A stretch of DNA of 41,177 bases. Source: JANMDR01 sp043760555 (GTDB lineage: Bacteria; Pseudomonadota; Gammaproteobacteria; Burkholderiales; Usitatibacteraceae). The notes below the pieces were generated by a model that ran no database searches, was not told the origin of the DNA, and saw only the letters and a program-made list of their open reading frames with translations. The stretch lies in assembly GCA_043760555.1 (NCBI GenBank), contig JAYUOW010000146.1, forward strand, positions 1 through 41,177. The letters are read 5' to 3'. The translations under genes were made by a program, and so were the position numbers. Numbering within the stretch: the first letter of the stretch is position 1; every line of letters starts with the position of its first letter. Shown piece after piece: positions 14,349 to 23,276 of the stretch.

Positions 14349-15263
14349 TTATTTTCCTACGCGTTTAATCGCGTCTTGAATTTCAGAGATAGCTTTGGCG
14401 ATATCGTCATCCGAAATATCGTCGCGCACCGCATACAGTTGCTGCGTGGTGTTGTTAGCCGCCGTGGTGGTAAAGCCTTCCATCGGCTCGGTAGACGTGA
14501 CGTTTGGACCCGGTGCCTCTTGGTCTTGGCGCTCCCACGTGGCGGCGATGACAGATAAATTATCGGCATCGTCACCTGCGGCTTTGCGTGCTTGCACCAT
14601 CAGGTCAGGAATTAAATCCATCACCGTTTGTTGACGTACGCGCTGCGCTAATTCAGGTATCGCCAGCGGTGCCCAAAAGCCATCGCTGGATAACATAAAA
14701 GTATCGCCCACTTGCAATTGCCATTCGGCCGATGGCGTGACAATGGGTGGCAGTACGCCGCCTAAACAGTTATAAATTTTGTTGCGATCCGGATGGGTGA
14801 GCGCGTCGGTTTCGGTAATTACTTTGGCGTCAATTAGCTGGCGCACGCGCGAATGGTCGATGGTGTTTGCGGCTAGTTTGCCATCGCGAAATACGTATAA
14901 ACGCGAATCACCCGAATGCGCCCAATAGGCTTTGCCATTTTGAAAAATACAGGCCACACACGTCGTACGTGGGCATTCCAACATGCGATTGGTATCAGCA
15001 TACGAAACAATGGCGCGGTGCGCTGAAAAGAATGCACTCTCTAAAAACTCAAGCGGGCGGCGCAATGGCCCGCGTGCTTCTTGCTGAAAGCGATTGGTGA
15101 TTGTTTCAATCGAAATCTCTGCAGCAATTTCGCCGCGTGCATGGCCGCCCATGCCGTCTGCCACTACCATCAGCAGCACGTCTTTGCTGTAAGAATAAGC
15201 TAAGCGATCTTGGTTTGATTTGCGTTCGCCGATGTGGCTGTCTTGAAAAATAGTAAAGCGCAC
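14349..15263 (-). CDS. PP2C-family Ser/Thr protein phosphatase
   Basis: 304 residues. The PPM metal-binding motifs are in order: ERKSNQDR, VVADGMGGHARGE, WAHSGDSRLYVFRDGK, SSDGFW and GDDADNLSVIA. These carry the Asp residues for the Mn/Mg centre. There is no membrane segment, so it is cytoplasmic. A C-terminal stretch after residue 245 (about 60 residues, Thr/Asn rich, ending SEIQDAIKRVGK) lies outside the catalytic domain. It is two bases from the kinase gene upstream and two from rph downstream. It presumably reverses the kinase's phosphorylation; the substrates are unknown. Confidence 0.93.
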   Translation of the reverse strand: MRFTIFQDSHIGERKSNQDRLAYSYSKDVLLMVVADGMGGHARGEIAAEISIETITNRFQQEARGPLRRPLEFLESAFFSAHRAIVSYADTNRMLECPRTTCVACIFQNGKAYWAHSGDSRLYVFRDGKLAANTIDHSRVRQLIDAKVITETDALTHPDRNKIYNCLGGVLPPIVTPSAEWQLQVGDTFMLSSDGFWAPLAIPELAQRVRQQTVMDLIPDLMVQARKAAGDDADNLSVIAATWERQDQEAPGPNVTSTEPMEGFTTTAANNTTQQLYAVRDDISDDDIAKAISEIQDAIKRVGK

Positions 15264-15265
15264 GG

Positions 15266-16252
15266 TTAGAAAAGTTTCTTATTTAAAGTGGCGCGAATAC
15301 GGTTAGTTATCGTCGCCTCCATTGGTTCGTCGGCTGCGGGAGCAGGCGTAGACTGAGGGCTTTGCGCGGGCACTTCGTAATCAGAGCTGCGCAGCGCTTT
15401 TTGTAGATCATAAGCGCTTTGAAAGCGTGCGAGTGGGTCAAGTTTTAAGCAGGTATCGATGATGGTAAAAAGCTCGTCAGAATAAGCTTGCGTGGCTAGG
15501 CTACGCAGTGGTGCCATATCGTCGGATTTTTCACGATCATTCGCAGGCTGGGGTGCCGTGCCCGCGATACAGCAATATAGGGTTGCGCCAATGCCGTAAA
15601 TATCGCTCCACGGGCCTAATTCTTCAAAGCTGCGATATTGCTCAGGGGCCGCGTAACCGGCGGTATACATCGGGCGTAATTGTTGTGCGGCGCCAGTGAG
15701 CGCTTGGCGTGCAGCGCCAAAATCAAGCAGCACCGGTTTGCCGTCCATGGCCACATAAATATTGGCGGGTTTGATGTCTAGATGCAGCAGTTTATTGGTG
15801 TGCACTTCGCGCAGGCCGTTGAGCAACACGCTAAACATGCGGCGAATAAAACTTTCGGTAAATTCAGCCCGATGCCGCTGAATATGAAACTGCAAGGTGC
15901 GACCGCGCACGTATTGCATCACCATGTATACGGTTTCATTCGCTCGGAAAAAGTTTTCTACCCGCACAATATTCGGGTGCGACACCATCGCTAACGCGCG
16001 GCCTTCTTCAAAAAAACACTTTAAGCCGTGTTTAAACACCGCTAAATTTTGGTCTGCATTTACCTTTACTTCGGCACCTCCCGTGCGTAACACGAGGGCG
16101 GACGGCAAATATTCTTTGATAGCAACGGGCGTCGCGTTTTCGTCGCGCGCAAGATAAACAATCGAGAAGCCGCCTGAGCTAAGCAGCTTTTCGATGGTGT
16201 AGCCGTGCAGTTGGTAGCCGTCCGGTAGGGGTTCGTTGGTTTGTGATGCCAT
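15266..16252 (-). CDS. Ser/Thr protein kinase (Hanks type)
   Basis: 328 residues. The glycine-rich loop is degenerate but recognisable (KLLSSGGFSIVYLA). The ATP lysine is in VAIKEYLP, the catalytic loop is LHLDIKPANIY, the metal site is LLDFGAARQ, and the activation segment ends in TAGYAAPEQY. The C-terminal 60 residues contain no transmembrane helix or PASTA domain, so it is a soluble kinase, unlike PknB-type receptors. A Pro/Ala-rich linker (VPAQSPQSTPAPAADEP) precedes a short basic tail. It is first in the run leading through PP2C, rph and rdgB to hemW. The insert after VAIKEYLP (PSALVLRTGGAEVKV) is typical of proteobacterial kinases paired with PP2C. Confidence 0.93.
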   Translation of the reverse strand: MASQTNEPLPDGYQLHGYTIEKLLSSGGFSIVYLARDENATPVAIKEYLPSALVLRTGGAEVKVNADQNLAVFKHGLKCFFEEGRALAMVSHPNIVRVENFFRANETVYMVMQYVRGRTLQFHIQRHRAEFTESFIRRMFSVLLNGLREVHTNKLLHLDIKPANIYVAMDGKPVLLDFGAARQALTGAAQQLRPMYTAGYAAPEQYRSFEELGPWSDIYGIGATLYCCIAGTAPQPANDREKSDDMAPLRSLATQAYSDELFTIIDTCLKLDPLARFQSAYDLQKALRSSDYEVPAQSPQSTPAPAADEPMEATITNRIRATLNKKLF

Positions 16253-16357
16253 AAATGATAATGGGACTGTTTTAAATTGAAACGCTAAATTTAACTTTTA
16301 CTGACCTGCATTCGCACGCTTTTTTCATCCAATCGGCAGTAATTTTTGCACCTAGTT

Positions 16358-16363
16358 TATAAT
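16358..16363 (+). promoter_or_regulatory. Consensus -10 box upstream of yicC
   Basis: TATAAT lies 99 bases before the preferred yicC start, in the divergent gap between the kinase and yicC. The -35 region (GGCAGT at 16335) is poor. The leader downstream has TTGTGTGGTG at 16364 and a partly complementary CACCACATCAA at 16405, which could form a long stem. Confidence 0.45.
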
Positions 16364-16461
16364 TGTGTGGTGCAGCGGCTCAGAAGTCAAAGGCTATGTA
16401 GTCCCACCACATCAATTTGACCTATCCCGTATTGTTACCTAAAACCTTGATGAGTGCGCCA

Positions 16462-17328
16462 ATGATATTCAGTATGACCGGATTTGCAGCGGTAAACAAA
16501 GAGCTAGCAGCAGGACGATTAGCGCTAGAAATTAAGTCGGTAAACCACCGTTATTTAGAATTTCAATGCCGCATGCCCGATGAGCTGCGCAGCTGCGAAG
16601 GCGCAATGCGTGATGCGGTTGCCACCAAGTTGGCACGCGGCAAGGTGGAATGTCGGGTAACCTACCAAGCTGTGGCGCAATCGGCTGAAAACGCCCTAAA
16701 TACGGCTGCCTTGGGCGCATTGCAGAGCAGTCAAAACACGATCCTACTGCAATTTCCACAAGCCCGTCCGCTATCGGTGTGGGAGATTATGCACGCCCCC
16801 GGTGTGGAGCCCGAAACGGGTTTGTCGGCTGCAGCCGTGCGCGAACCGTTATTGGCCTGTTTGGATAACGCCATTGCCGAGCTAAACGCCTCCCGCGCCC
16901 GTGAGGGCGAAAAATTAGCGGCGCTGATTGTTGAACGGCTCGATGGTATTGAGGCGCTCATTGTGCAAGTAACGCCCTATATTCCGCAGTTGGTACACGG
17001 CTATCAGCTAAAGCTAGAGCAAAAATTGCGCGATGCATCCGTGGAATCAATAAACGACGAACGGCTGCGCCAAGAAGTGGTGTTGTTTGCATCCCGTATT
17101 GATGTGGCTGAAGAGCTAAACCGCCTATCTACGCACGTTTCGGAGGTGCGGCGCGTGTTAAAAGTGGGCGGTAATGCGGGTAAACGGCTAGACTTTTTAA
17201 TGCAAGAATTAAACCGCGAAGCCAATACCTTGGGCTCAAAATCGGCCATGCCGGAAGTGACGCGTATATCGATTGAGCTAAAAGTGCTGATTGAGCAAAT
17301 GCGCGAACAAATCCAAAATATTGAATAG
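16462..17328 (+). CDS. yicC: YicC family endoribonuclease
   Basis: 288 residues from the ATG that begins MIFSMTGFA, the conserved family N-terminus; an upstream ATG at 16450 is also possible. It ends SIELKVLIEQMREQIQNIE, nearly identical to E. coli YicC, with the RIDVAEELNRLSTHV and GKRLDFLMQELNREANTLGS motifs before it. The family has been reported as endoribonucleases acting on RNA such as RyhB. Residues AENALNTAAL, in a variable region after residue 75, are encoded by a copy of the palindromic repeat. gmk begins 12 bp downstream, the usual arrangement. Confidence 0.95.
   Translation: MIFSMTGFAAVNKELAAGRLALEIKSVNHRYLEFQCRMPDELRSCEGAMRDAVATKLARGKVECRVTYQAVAQSAENALNTAALGALQSSQNTILLQFPQARPLSVWEIMHAPGVEPETGLSAAAVREPLLACLDNAIAELNASRAREGEKLAALIVERLDGIEALIVQVTPYIPQLVHGYQLKLEQKLRDASVESINDERLRQEVVLFASRIDVAEELNRLSTHVSEVRRVLKVGGNAGKRLDFLMQELNREANTLGSKSAMPEVTRISIELKVLIEQMREQIQNIE
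16684..16716. repeat. Eroded palindromic element inside yicC
   Basis: GCTGAAAACGCCCTAAATACG followed by a degraded second arm. The left arm shares GAA-ACGCCCTAAATACG with the copy in recG. It is translated in frame as AENALNTAAL. Confidence 0.6.
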
Positions 17329-17340
17329 CGGCTACAACAA

Positions 17341-17961
17341 ATGACTATTCCGGGTTGTCTATACGTGATCGTTGCCCCGTCGGGCGCAGGAAAATCAAGT
17401 CTTGTTAACGCATTGCTGGAACGCGAACCAGATGTAGGCTTGTCAATTTCGTACACTACTCGGCCGCCGCGCCCGGGGGATGTGTCGGGGCGCGAGTATT
17501 TTTTTGTCTCACCGACAGAATTTCAAGAAATGGTTGATCGCCATGAATTTTTGGAATATGCCGAGGTGTACGGCAATATGTACGGCACATCCAAGCGCTG
17601 GATTGAAAAAACCCGCGCTACCGGTGCAGATGTGTTGCTGGAAATAGACTGGCAAGGCGCACGATCGGTGCATAAGTTGTTTCCAGATATGGCTTATATT
17701 TACATTTTGCCGCCGTCTATTGAAGTTTTAGCGCAACGCCTAAAAAAACGCGGCAAAGACACACCATCGGTCATTGCCAAGCGCGTAGCCGCAGCGCGAG
17801 AGGATTTGAAGCACGCTCCAGAGGCAGATTATGTTATTATTAATGAGGATTTCAACTTGGCATTGTTGGATCTTCAATCTATCGTTCGAGCCTGCCGTTT
17901 GAAAGTGGAGCGGCAATTAAAACTGCACGCGCAGTTGCTTGTTGAATCAGATAATCTTTAG
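17341..17961 (+). CDS. gmk: Guanylate kinase
   Basis: 206 residues. The P-loop VAPSGAGKSSLVNALL, the GMP-binding SYTTRPPRPGDVSGREYFFV, YGTSKRWIEK and LLEIDWQGARSV are present. The lid and C-terminal region (LKKRGKDTPSVIAKRVAAA) is also complete. It phosphorylates GMP to GDP. It is in a plus-strand run with yicC upstream and rpoZ and spoT downstream, linking GTP supply with (p)ppGpp metabolism. Confidence 0.97.
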   Translation: MTIPGCLYVIVAPSGAGKSSLVNALLEREPDVGLSISYTTRPPRPGDVSGREYFFVSPTEFQEMVDRHEFLEYAEVYGNMYGTSKRWIEKTRATGADVLLEIDWQGARSVHKLFPDMAYIYILPPSIEVLAQRLKKRGKDTPSVIAKRVAAAREDLKHAPEADYVIINEDFNLALLDLQSIVRACRLKVERQLKLHAQLLVESDNL

Positions 17962-17981
17962 CACTTAAACCACGAATTTTT

Positions 17982-18017
17982 ATACGGCAACTTATTTTAC
18001 ATAATAAGACGCCGTAT
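17982..18017 (+). terminator. Nested hairpin between gmk and rpoZ
   Basis: ATACGGC, AA, CTTATT, loop TTACAT, AATAAG, AC, GCCGTAT: two stacked perfect stems of 7 and 6 bp. It is 20 bases after the gmk stop. Only a short T run follows, so it may be a weak terminator or a processing site. Confidence 0.5.
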
Positions 18018-18101
18018 TTGATAGTCTGCGCTGTTTGCTGTTGTAATTCGGCGCAGCGATTTTCACGTAATACCCGAAACACTAATTTACCGGAGTCCAA
18101 A

Positions 18102-18323
18102 ATGGCACGTACTACTGTTGATGATTGCAAGAAATACATCCCTAACCGTTTTGATCTCACTTTAATTGCGACTGCCCGCGCCCGCCAATTGGCGATGGGC
18201 TCAGCGCCATACGTTGAAGCTGGCCGTGATAAACCTACCGTGATTGCCCTACGTGAAATTGCTGCTGGCCGCGTGGGTTCAGAAATTTTGGTGCAGGTAT
18301 TGCCAACGTCTTCAAATTCATAA
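18102..18323 (+). CDS. rpoZ: RNA polymerase omega subunit
   Basis: 73 residues. The start is the ATG at 18102 preceded by CGGAG; the open frame extends further upstream but is not conserved there. It begins MARTTVDDCKKYIPNRFDLT and has the omega signature ATARARQLAMGSAP and KPTVIALREIAAG. Omega assists assembly of the beta-prime subunit and in many proteobacteria forms part of a ppGpp site. It is followed by spoT, the classic pairing. Confidence 0.95.
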   Translation: MARTTVDDCKKYIPNRFDLTLIATARARQLAMGSAPYVEAGRDKPTVIALREIAAGRVGSEILVQVLPTSSNS

Positions 18324-18338
18324 ACTGTCGCACTGACC

Positions 18339-18370
18339 TGCGGCCTGTTGCGCCTAAGCTACAGGCCGCA
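18339..18370 (+). promoter_or_regulatory. Perfect 10-bp hairpin between rpoZ and spoT
   Basis: TGCGGCCTGT, a 12-base loop, ACAGGCCGCA. It ends 22 bases before the likely spoT start and has no T run, so it looks more like an attenuating or stabilising structure than a full terminator. Confidence 0.55.
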
Positions 18371-18392
18371 CGTTAGCAAATAATGCTGGGTG

Positions 18393-20705
18393 ATGCGAAT
18401 GGATGTGCCTGAATCTACCAGGTCCCAAAAACTTCCAGCCAATGCGGCCGTGATTCCACACGCCGTTCCAAATCCCCCCCCCTCTCCTGCCCCGGCCCCG
18501 GCTCTCCCGTCCGCCTACATCATCACCCCAGCGCAATCGCTACAGCTGCTCATCGCGGTTGTCGAAAGCTATTTAACGCCTGCTGATGTTGCCAATATCG
18601 AACGCGCTTTTGTGGTAGCTGAGGCCGCGCACAAGGGGCAGTATCGTAAGTCGGGCGAAGCTTATGTAACGCACCCCGTTGCTGTGGCCACCATTTTGGC
18701 GCAATGGCGCATGGATTCTGAAACGCTCATGGCAGCTATTTTGCATGATGTGGTGGAAGATACCGACACGACCCTGCAAGAATTAGCCAAGCAGTTTGGC
18801 GTGCCCGTGGCTAATTTAGTCGACGGCGTTTCAAAGATGGATAAGCTTAAGTTTGAAAGCGCTGAAGCCGCGCAAGCTGAGAATTTCCGCAAAATGATTA
18901 TCGCCATGGCAAGTGATTTGCGGGTGATTTTAATTAAGCTTGCTGATCGTCTGCACAATATGCGCACTATGGGCGGCGTGGGCGAAGCCAAGCAAAAACG
19001 CGTGTCCCAAGAAACCCTAGAAACTTACACGCCGATTGCGCGTCGCTTAGGGCTGAACAATGTATTTAATGAATTAAGCGAGCTGTGCTTTCGCTATATT
19101 CACCCTGAAGAATATCGAGAGTTATCGGCAGCCGTTGCAGGCACGCGCACCGCGTATGAAGTCACGCTTGAAGCTGTGGCGGAAATGATTCAGAAAAAAT
19201 TAGCTGAGTTTGGGGTAGTGGCAGAAGTTACTGGACGCAAAAAATTGCTGTCGTCCATTTACGAAAAAATGTTGAGTAAAGAACGCAAATTTGCGGATGT
19301 GAATGATCTGTACGCCTTTCGCGTTGTGGTGCCCGACTACACCGGCTGCTACGTCGCTCTAGGTGCGCTACACGCCCTATATAGGCCGATTCCTGGCATG
19401 GTGAAGGACTACGTTGCCGCACCAAAAGTTAACGGCTATCAATCGCTGCACACGGTGGTGAGCACGCCGCTGGCTGCGCGAACTGAGGTGCAAATTCGCA
19501 CTAGCGAAATGCATAAAGTAGCCGAGGCCGGTGTGGCAGCACATTGGCTGTATAAAACCGATGAACCCGGCGCGCAACCAAAAATTAGCGAAGCCCACCG
19601 TAAGGCATTGCAATGGCTGCAAGAGCTTCTCGACAGCGATAAAAAAGCCGCCAACGCTTTAGAATTTTTTGAGCTTATTAAAGCCTCGCTATTTATCAAC
19701 GCGGTTTATGCCATCACCCCAGAAGGTAAAACCATTAACTTTCCGGTGGCGGCAACCGTCGTTGATTTTGCTTATGCCATTCACTCCAAAGTGGGCAACA
19801 CGGCCATCGGCGCCAAGATTAATGATGTTGATGTGCCGCTATCTACCCGCCTTCACAACGGCGATGTAGTGCAAATTATTACCCACCCCGATAGCAAGCC
19901 AAAACCAAGCTGGTTAAGCACGGTTGCCACGGCCAAAGCGCGGGCTAATATCCGGCATTATCTTAAAAATAAAAATCTTGATGAATCCATTGCGCTGGGG
20001 CAACTGCTGCTTATTCAAGCCGTCCGTGCCATTGATTGCGACCCAGATAAATTGGGGCCGGTGTATTGGCAGCAGGTACTAAAAAGCGAAGGCACGCGCA
20101 CCAGAGACGATATTTATGCCGACATTGGTATGGGAAAAACACTAGCACTAGTCATTGCGCGCCGCCTGTTTGGTGTTGCTGACAAAACCAGTGCAGTCGG
20201 TGCCGCTATTAAATCGAATGAAGCCGTCGCAATTCGTGGCGGCGAAGATGTGCCCTTTGTATTTGCCGAGTGTTGTCGTCCCATCCCCGGTGACCCAATT
20301 ATCGCGATGATGCAGCGCGGCCGTGGCTTGCTAGTGCATACCCAAGACTGCAGCTGGCTTAAAGGCGCGAAGCCCGACTCAAGCCGCTTGGTATCGGTAT
20401 TTTGGGATAAGGCGCAAACTAAAGCGTTCCCGGTAGATATTGACGTGCGTGCGAAGAATGGCGTTGGTGTGTTGGCAACGCTTACTGGGGCAATTGCTAA
20501 GGCTGAAGCGAATATCGAAACCGTCGCTATAGTCAGTGGCGGTGCCACGGAAAACATGGTTTCGGTGCTGCGCTTTACCATCGAAGTAAAAGACCGTACT
20601 CATCTATCCCGTGTGCTAAAAACGCTACGTGGGCTCGCAGAAGTGCATCATATCCGCCGGATTAAAACCGGCAAAATCAAAGAAACCCATTCCGATAGAA
20701 TTTAA
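18393..20705 (+). CDS. spoT: Bifunctional (p)ppGpp synthetase/hydrolase
   Basis: 770 residues from the ATG at 18393; a GTG at 18390 and an ATG at 18399 are alternatives. A Pro/Ala-rich N-terminal extension (residues 15-35) precedes the HD hydrolase domain, with H118-D119 in LHDVVEDT and the HPVAVATILAQ motif. The synthetase domain has GRKKLLSSIYEKM, DLYAFRVVV (about 305) and VNGYQSLHT (about 348). A TGS domain (about 440) and a C-terminal ACT domain follow. Both catalytic motifs are intact, so both activities are expected. It is downstream of rpoZ as in E. coli, but trmH is missing between spoT and recG; ridA takes that place. Confidence 0.95.
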   Translation: MRMDVPESTRSQKLPANAAVIPHAVPNPPPSPAPAPALPSAYIITPAQSLQLLIAVVESYLTPADVANIERAFVVAEAAHKGQYRKSGEAYVTHPVAVATILAQWRMDSETLMAAILHDVVEDTDTTLQELAKQFGVPVANLVDGVSKMDKLKFESAEAAQAENFRKMIIAMASDLRVILIKLADRLHNMRTMGGVGEAKQKRVSQETLETYTPIARRLGLNNVFNELSELCFRYIHPEEYRELSAAVAGTRTAYEVTLEAVAEMIQKKLAEFGVVAEVTGRKKLLSSIYEKMLSKERKFADVNDLYAFRVVVPDYTGCYVALGALHALYRPIPGMVKDYVAAPKVNGYQSLHTVVSTPLAARTEVQIRTSEMHKVAEAGVAAHWLYKTDEPGAQPKISEAHRKALQWLQELLDSDKKAANALEFFELIKASLFINAVYAITPEGKTINFPVAATVVDFAYAIHSKVGNTAIGAKINDVDVPLSTRLHNGDVVQIITHPDSKPKPSWLSTVATAKARANIRHYLKNKNLDESIALGQLLLIQAVRAIDCDPDKLGPVYWQQVLKSEGTRTRDDIYADIGMGKTLALVIARRLFGVADKTSAVGAAIKSNEAVAIRGGEDVPFVFAECCRPIPGDPIIAMMQRGRGLLVHTQDCSWLKGAKPDSSRLVSVFWDKAQTKAFPVDIDVRAKNGVGVLATLTGAIAKAEANIETVAIVSGGATENMVSVLRFTIEVKDRTHLSRVLKTLRGLAEVHHIRRIKTGKIKETHSDRI

Positions 20706-20721
20706 AAAGGGCCAACCCAAC

Positions 20722-21147
20722 ATGACCATCCGCCAAATAATTTCCACCACTCACGCGCCCGCTGCGATCGGCACCTATTCGCAAGCAGTCCGTGTCGGCC
20801 AAACTGTCTATTTATCTGGCCAAATTCCCCTTGACCCTGCAACCATGACCCTTGTGGGCAGCAGCACTGGCGACGGTTTTGAGCTGCAAGTGCGCCGCGT
20901 ATTTGATAATTTAAAAGCGGTGTGCGAAGCCGCTGGCGGCAATATGAATCACATCGTGAAGGTGAATGTGTTCTTGCTAGATTTGGCTAATTTTGCGGTG
21001 CTCAACACCATCATGGCGCAATATTTTGTGGCACCGTACCCAGCGCGTGCAGCGGTATCGGTGGTTGGATTACCCAGAGGCGCAGCGGTAGAAATTGAAG
21101 CGGTGATGGTGTTGCCCGATGAAGTGGAAAGTAGTTCTGGCGGTTAG
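20722..21147 (+). CDS. ridA: RidA family imine deaminase
   Basis: 141 residues from the ATG at 20722. The sequence APAAIGTYSQAVRVG, VYLSGQIPLDP and FDNLKAVCEAAGGNMNHIVK is standard RidA. The conserved Arg is in PYPARAAVSVVGLPRGAAVE, followed by IEAVMVLP. RidA hydrolyses reactive 2-aminoacrylate-type enamines formed by PLP enzymes. The C-terminal DEVESSSGG extends slightly past the usual end. It begins 16 bp after spoT. Confidence 0.93.
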   Translation: MTIRQIISTTHAPAAIGTYSQAVRVGQTVYLSGQIPLDPATMTLVGSSTGDGFELQVRRVFDNLKAVCEAAGGNMNHIVKVNVFLLDLANFAVLNTIMAQYFVAPYPARAAVSVVGLPRGAAVEIEAVMVLPDEVESSSGG

Positions 21148-21191
21148 TCCATTTGTTCACCTAAATACTTAAAAAAGAAATATAAAACACC

Positions 21192-23276
21192 TTGCCGCCT
21201 AAAGTAAAATCCGAAAAAAAAGCCACTACAACGAAAGATAAAGCCCCGCCAATCGGGCATCTTGCGCAAATGCTCGATAAGCTTGGCCTGCGCAATGACT
21301 GGGATTTTATTCTGCATTTGCCGCTGCGCTATGAAGATGAAACACGCATCACCAAGGTGTCGGATTGTCGCGAAGGCGTCGCCGCACAAATTGAAGCGGA
21401 AATTATTCACAACGAAATTGTGTTTAAACCGCGTCGGCAATTGGTGGTGCAAGCCAAAGATGGCGATGAGCTTATCTATTTGCGGTTCTTAAACTTTTAC
21501 GGCAGCCAGCAAAAGCAACTAGCCCCGGGTCGGCGCGTGCGCTGTTTTGGTGAAGTGCGGCAGGGTTTCTTTGGTGCAGAAATGGTGCACCCGCGCGTAA
21601 AAATTATTGTGGAGGGTGCTGCCGTTGACGATAGTTTAACGCCGGTGTATCCAAGCACGGCGGGCTTCGCGCAATCGGCATTGCGCAAGCTAATTACCCG
21701 CAGCTTAGGCCGTATCAGCATAGACGATGTGCTGCCAGTGGCTATGCGCGAACGCCTGCGCTTGTCTGAGTTTGCCAAAAGCGTGCGCTATTTGCACCAG
21801 CCGCCGCCGGACGCCAGCCAGCAAGCCTTGAGCGAGCGTACACATCCCGCGTGGCGGCGCATCAAGTTTGATGAACTACTGGCGCAACAAATAGCGATGC
21901 GACGCGCGCGACGCGCAGTGCAAGCGTTGCAGGCACCTGCGCTGTCGCAAAGCATGGCTGAAGACGCCCTAAATACGCGCTTCTTGAAGGCATTGCCATT
22001 CGCATTAACGGACGCTCAGGCGCGAGTGTGGGCGGAAATTTCAAGCGACATGAGCCGCACCCAACCCATGCAGCGCCTGTTGCAGGGTGATGTAGGTTGC
22101 GGTAAAACTGTGGTGGCAGCGTTGGCCGCAACGCAGGCCATTGCGCACGGCTACCAAGCCGCGTTTATGGCGCCCACCGAAATTTTAGCTGAGCAACATT
22201 ACCGAAAATTAAGCACTTTGTTCTCACAGCTTGGTGTGAAAGTAGTGTGGCTTACCGGCAGCTTGAAGGCTAAAGAAAAACGTGAAGCAGTGGCCTTAAT
22301 TGCCAGCGGTGAAGCGCAATTAGCCATCGGCACCCACGCCTTATTTCAAACCGCAGTGCAGTTTGCAAACCTAGGGCTGGCCATCATTGATGAGCAGCAT
22401 CGCTTTGGCGTGAATCAGCGGCTTGCTTTGCGCAGCAAAGCCGCACCCGATAGCGAAGCGCATCAGTTGATGATGAGTGCTACCCCAATTCCGCGCACGC
22501 TATCGATGAGTTATTTTGCGGATTTAGATGTTTCTATTATTGATGAGCTGCCACCGGGGCGCACACCAATTACGACGCGCTTAGTGCCGAACGCCCGCCG
22601 CGACGAATTGCTAGATAGGGTGGAGATAGCGGTGTCTAAGGGCGCTCAAGCCTATTGGGTGTGCCCGCTAATTGAAGAAAGCGAAACCCTGCAACTTGCA
22701 ACGGCCATTGAAACGCAAGAAACGTTGCAGCTTAGTTTGCCAAATTTAAAAGTAGGCTTAGTGCATGGCCGCATGAAGTCGGATGAAAAAAATGCAGTAA
22801 TGACGGCATTTTTAGCCAATGAAATTAACCTGCTGGTGGCCACAACGGTAATTGAAATTGGGGTGGATGTACCTAATGCCTCGCTTATGGTGATCGAGCA
22901 TTCCGAGCGCATGGGGTTGGCGCAGCTGCATCAGCTGCGCGGTCGCGTGGGGCGCGGATCGGCGCAAAGTAGCTGTGTGTTGTTGTATGAAGCGCCGCTT
23001 GGCCAAGTGGCGCGTGAACGCTTAAAAATTATTTCTGAGACCACGGACGGCTTTGAAATTGCGCGGCAAGACCTGCGCATTCGTGGCCCCGGCGAATATT
23101 TAGGCGCGCGGCAATCCGGTGCGCCGATGCTGCGCTTTGCTGATATTGAAGCTGATGCGGCGCTGCTGGAACTTGCGCGTGATGCCTGTGTGGAGCTCGA
23201 ACAAAATGCACCTGACATTGCCGACGCGCATCTCAAACGTTGGCTGGGTAGCCGTGAGAATTATCTCAAAGCATGA
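21192..23276 (+). CDS. recG: ATP-dependent DNA helicase RecG
   Basis: 694 residues from a TTG at 21192, almost exactly the E. coli length, which supports this non-ATG start. The N-terminal wedge/OB domain contains GFFGAEMVHPR. The helicase core has Walker A GDVGCGKT (about residue 299), the DEQHRFGVNQR box, MSATPIPRTLSMSYF, VVATTVIEIGVDVPNASLMV and QLHQLRGRVGRG. RecG remodels stalled forks and Holliday junctions. Residues AEDALNTRFLK, in the linker just before motif Q, are encoded by a palindromic repeat. It overlaps ubiC by four bases. Confidence 0.97.
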   Translation: MPPKVKSEKKATTTKDKAPPIGHLAQMLDKLGLRNDWDFILHLPLRYEDETRITKVSDCREGVAAQIEAEIIHNEIVFKPRRQLVVQAKDGDELIYLRFLNFYGSQQKQLAPGRRVRCFGEVRQGFFGAEMVHPRVKIIVEGAAVDDSLTPVYPSTAGFAQSALRKLITRSLGRISIDDVLPVAMRERLRLSEFAKSVRYLHQPPPDASQQALSERTHPAWRRIKFDELLAQQIAMRRARRAVQALQAPALSQSMAEDALNTRFLKALPFALTDAQARVWAEISSDMSRTQPMQRLLQGDVGCGKTVVAALAATQAIAHGYQAAFMAPTEILAEQHYRKLSTLFSQLGVKVVWLTGSLKAKEKREAVALIASGEAQLAIGTHALFQTAVQFANLGLAIIDEQHRFGVNQRLALRSKAAPDSEAHQLMMSATPIPRTLSMSYFADLDVSIIDELPPGRTPITTRLVPNARRDELLDRVEIAVSKGAQAYWVCPLIEESETLQLATAIETQETLQLSLPNLKVGLVHGRMKSDEKNAVMTAFLANEINLLVATTVIEIGVDVPNASLMVIEHSERMGLAQLHQLRGRVGRGSAQSSCVLLYEAPLGQVARERLKIISETTDGFEIARQDLRIRGPGEYLGARQSGAPMLRFADIEADAALLELARDACVELEQNAPDIADAHLKRWLGSRENYLKA
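21957..21991. repeat. Palindromic element inside recG
   Basis: GCTGAAGACGCCCTAAATACG followed by CGCTTCTTGAAGGC, a partly degraded second arm. It is translated as AEDALNTRFLKA immediately before the conserved LPFALTDAQ of the helicase core. Confidence 0.75.

Noticed and set aside
19369..19400. ACGCCCTATATAGGCCG in spoT
   Set aside because: It encodes HALYRPIPGM, conserved in RelA/SpoT proteins.
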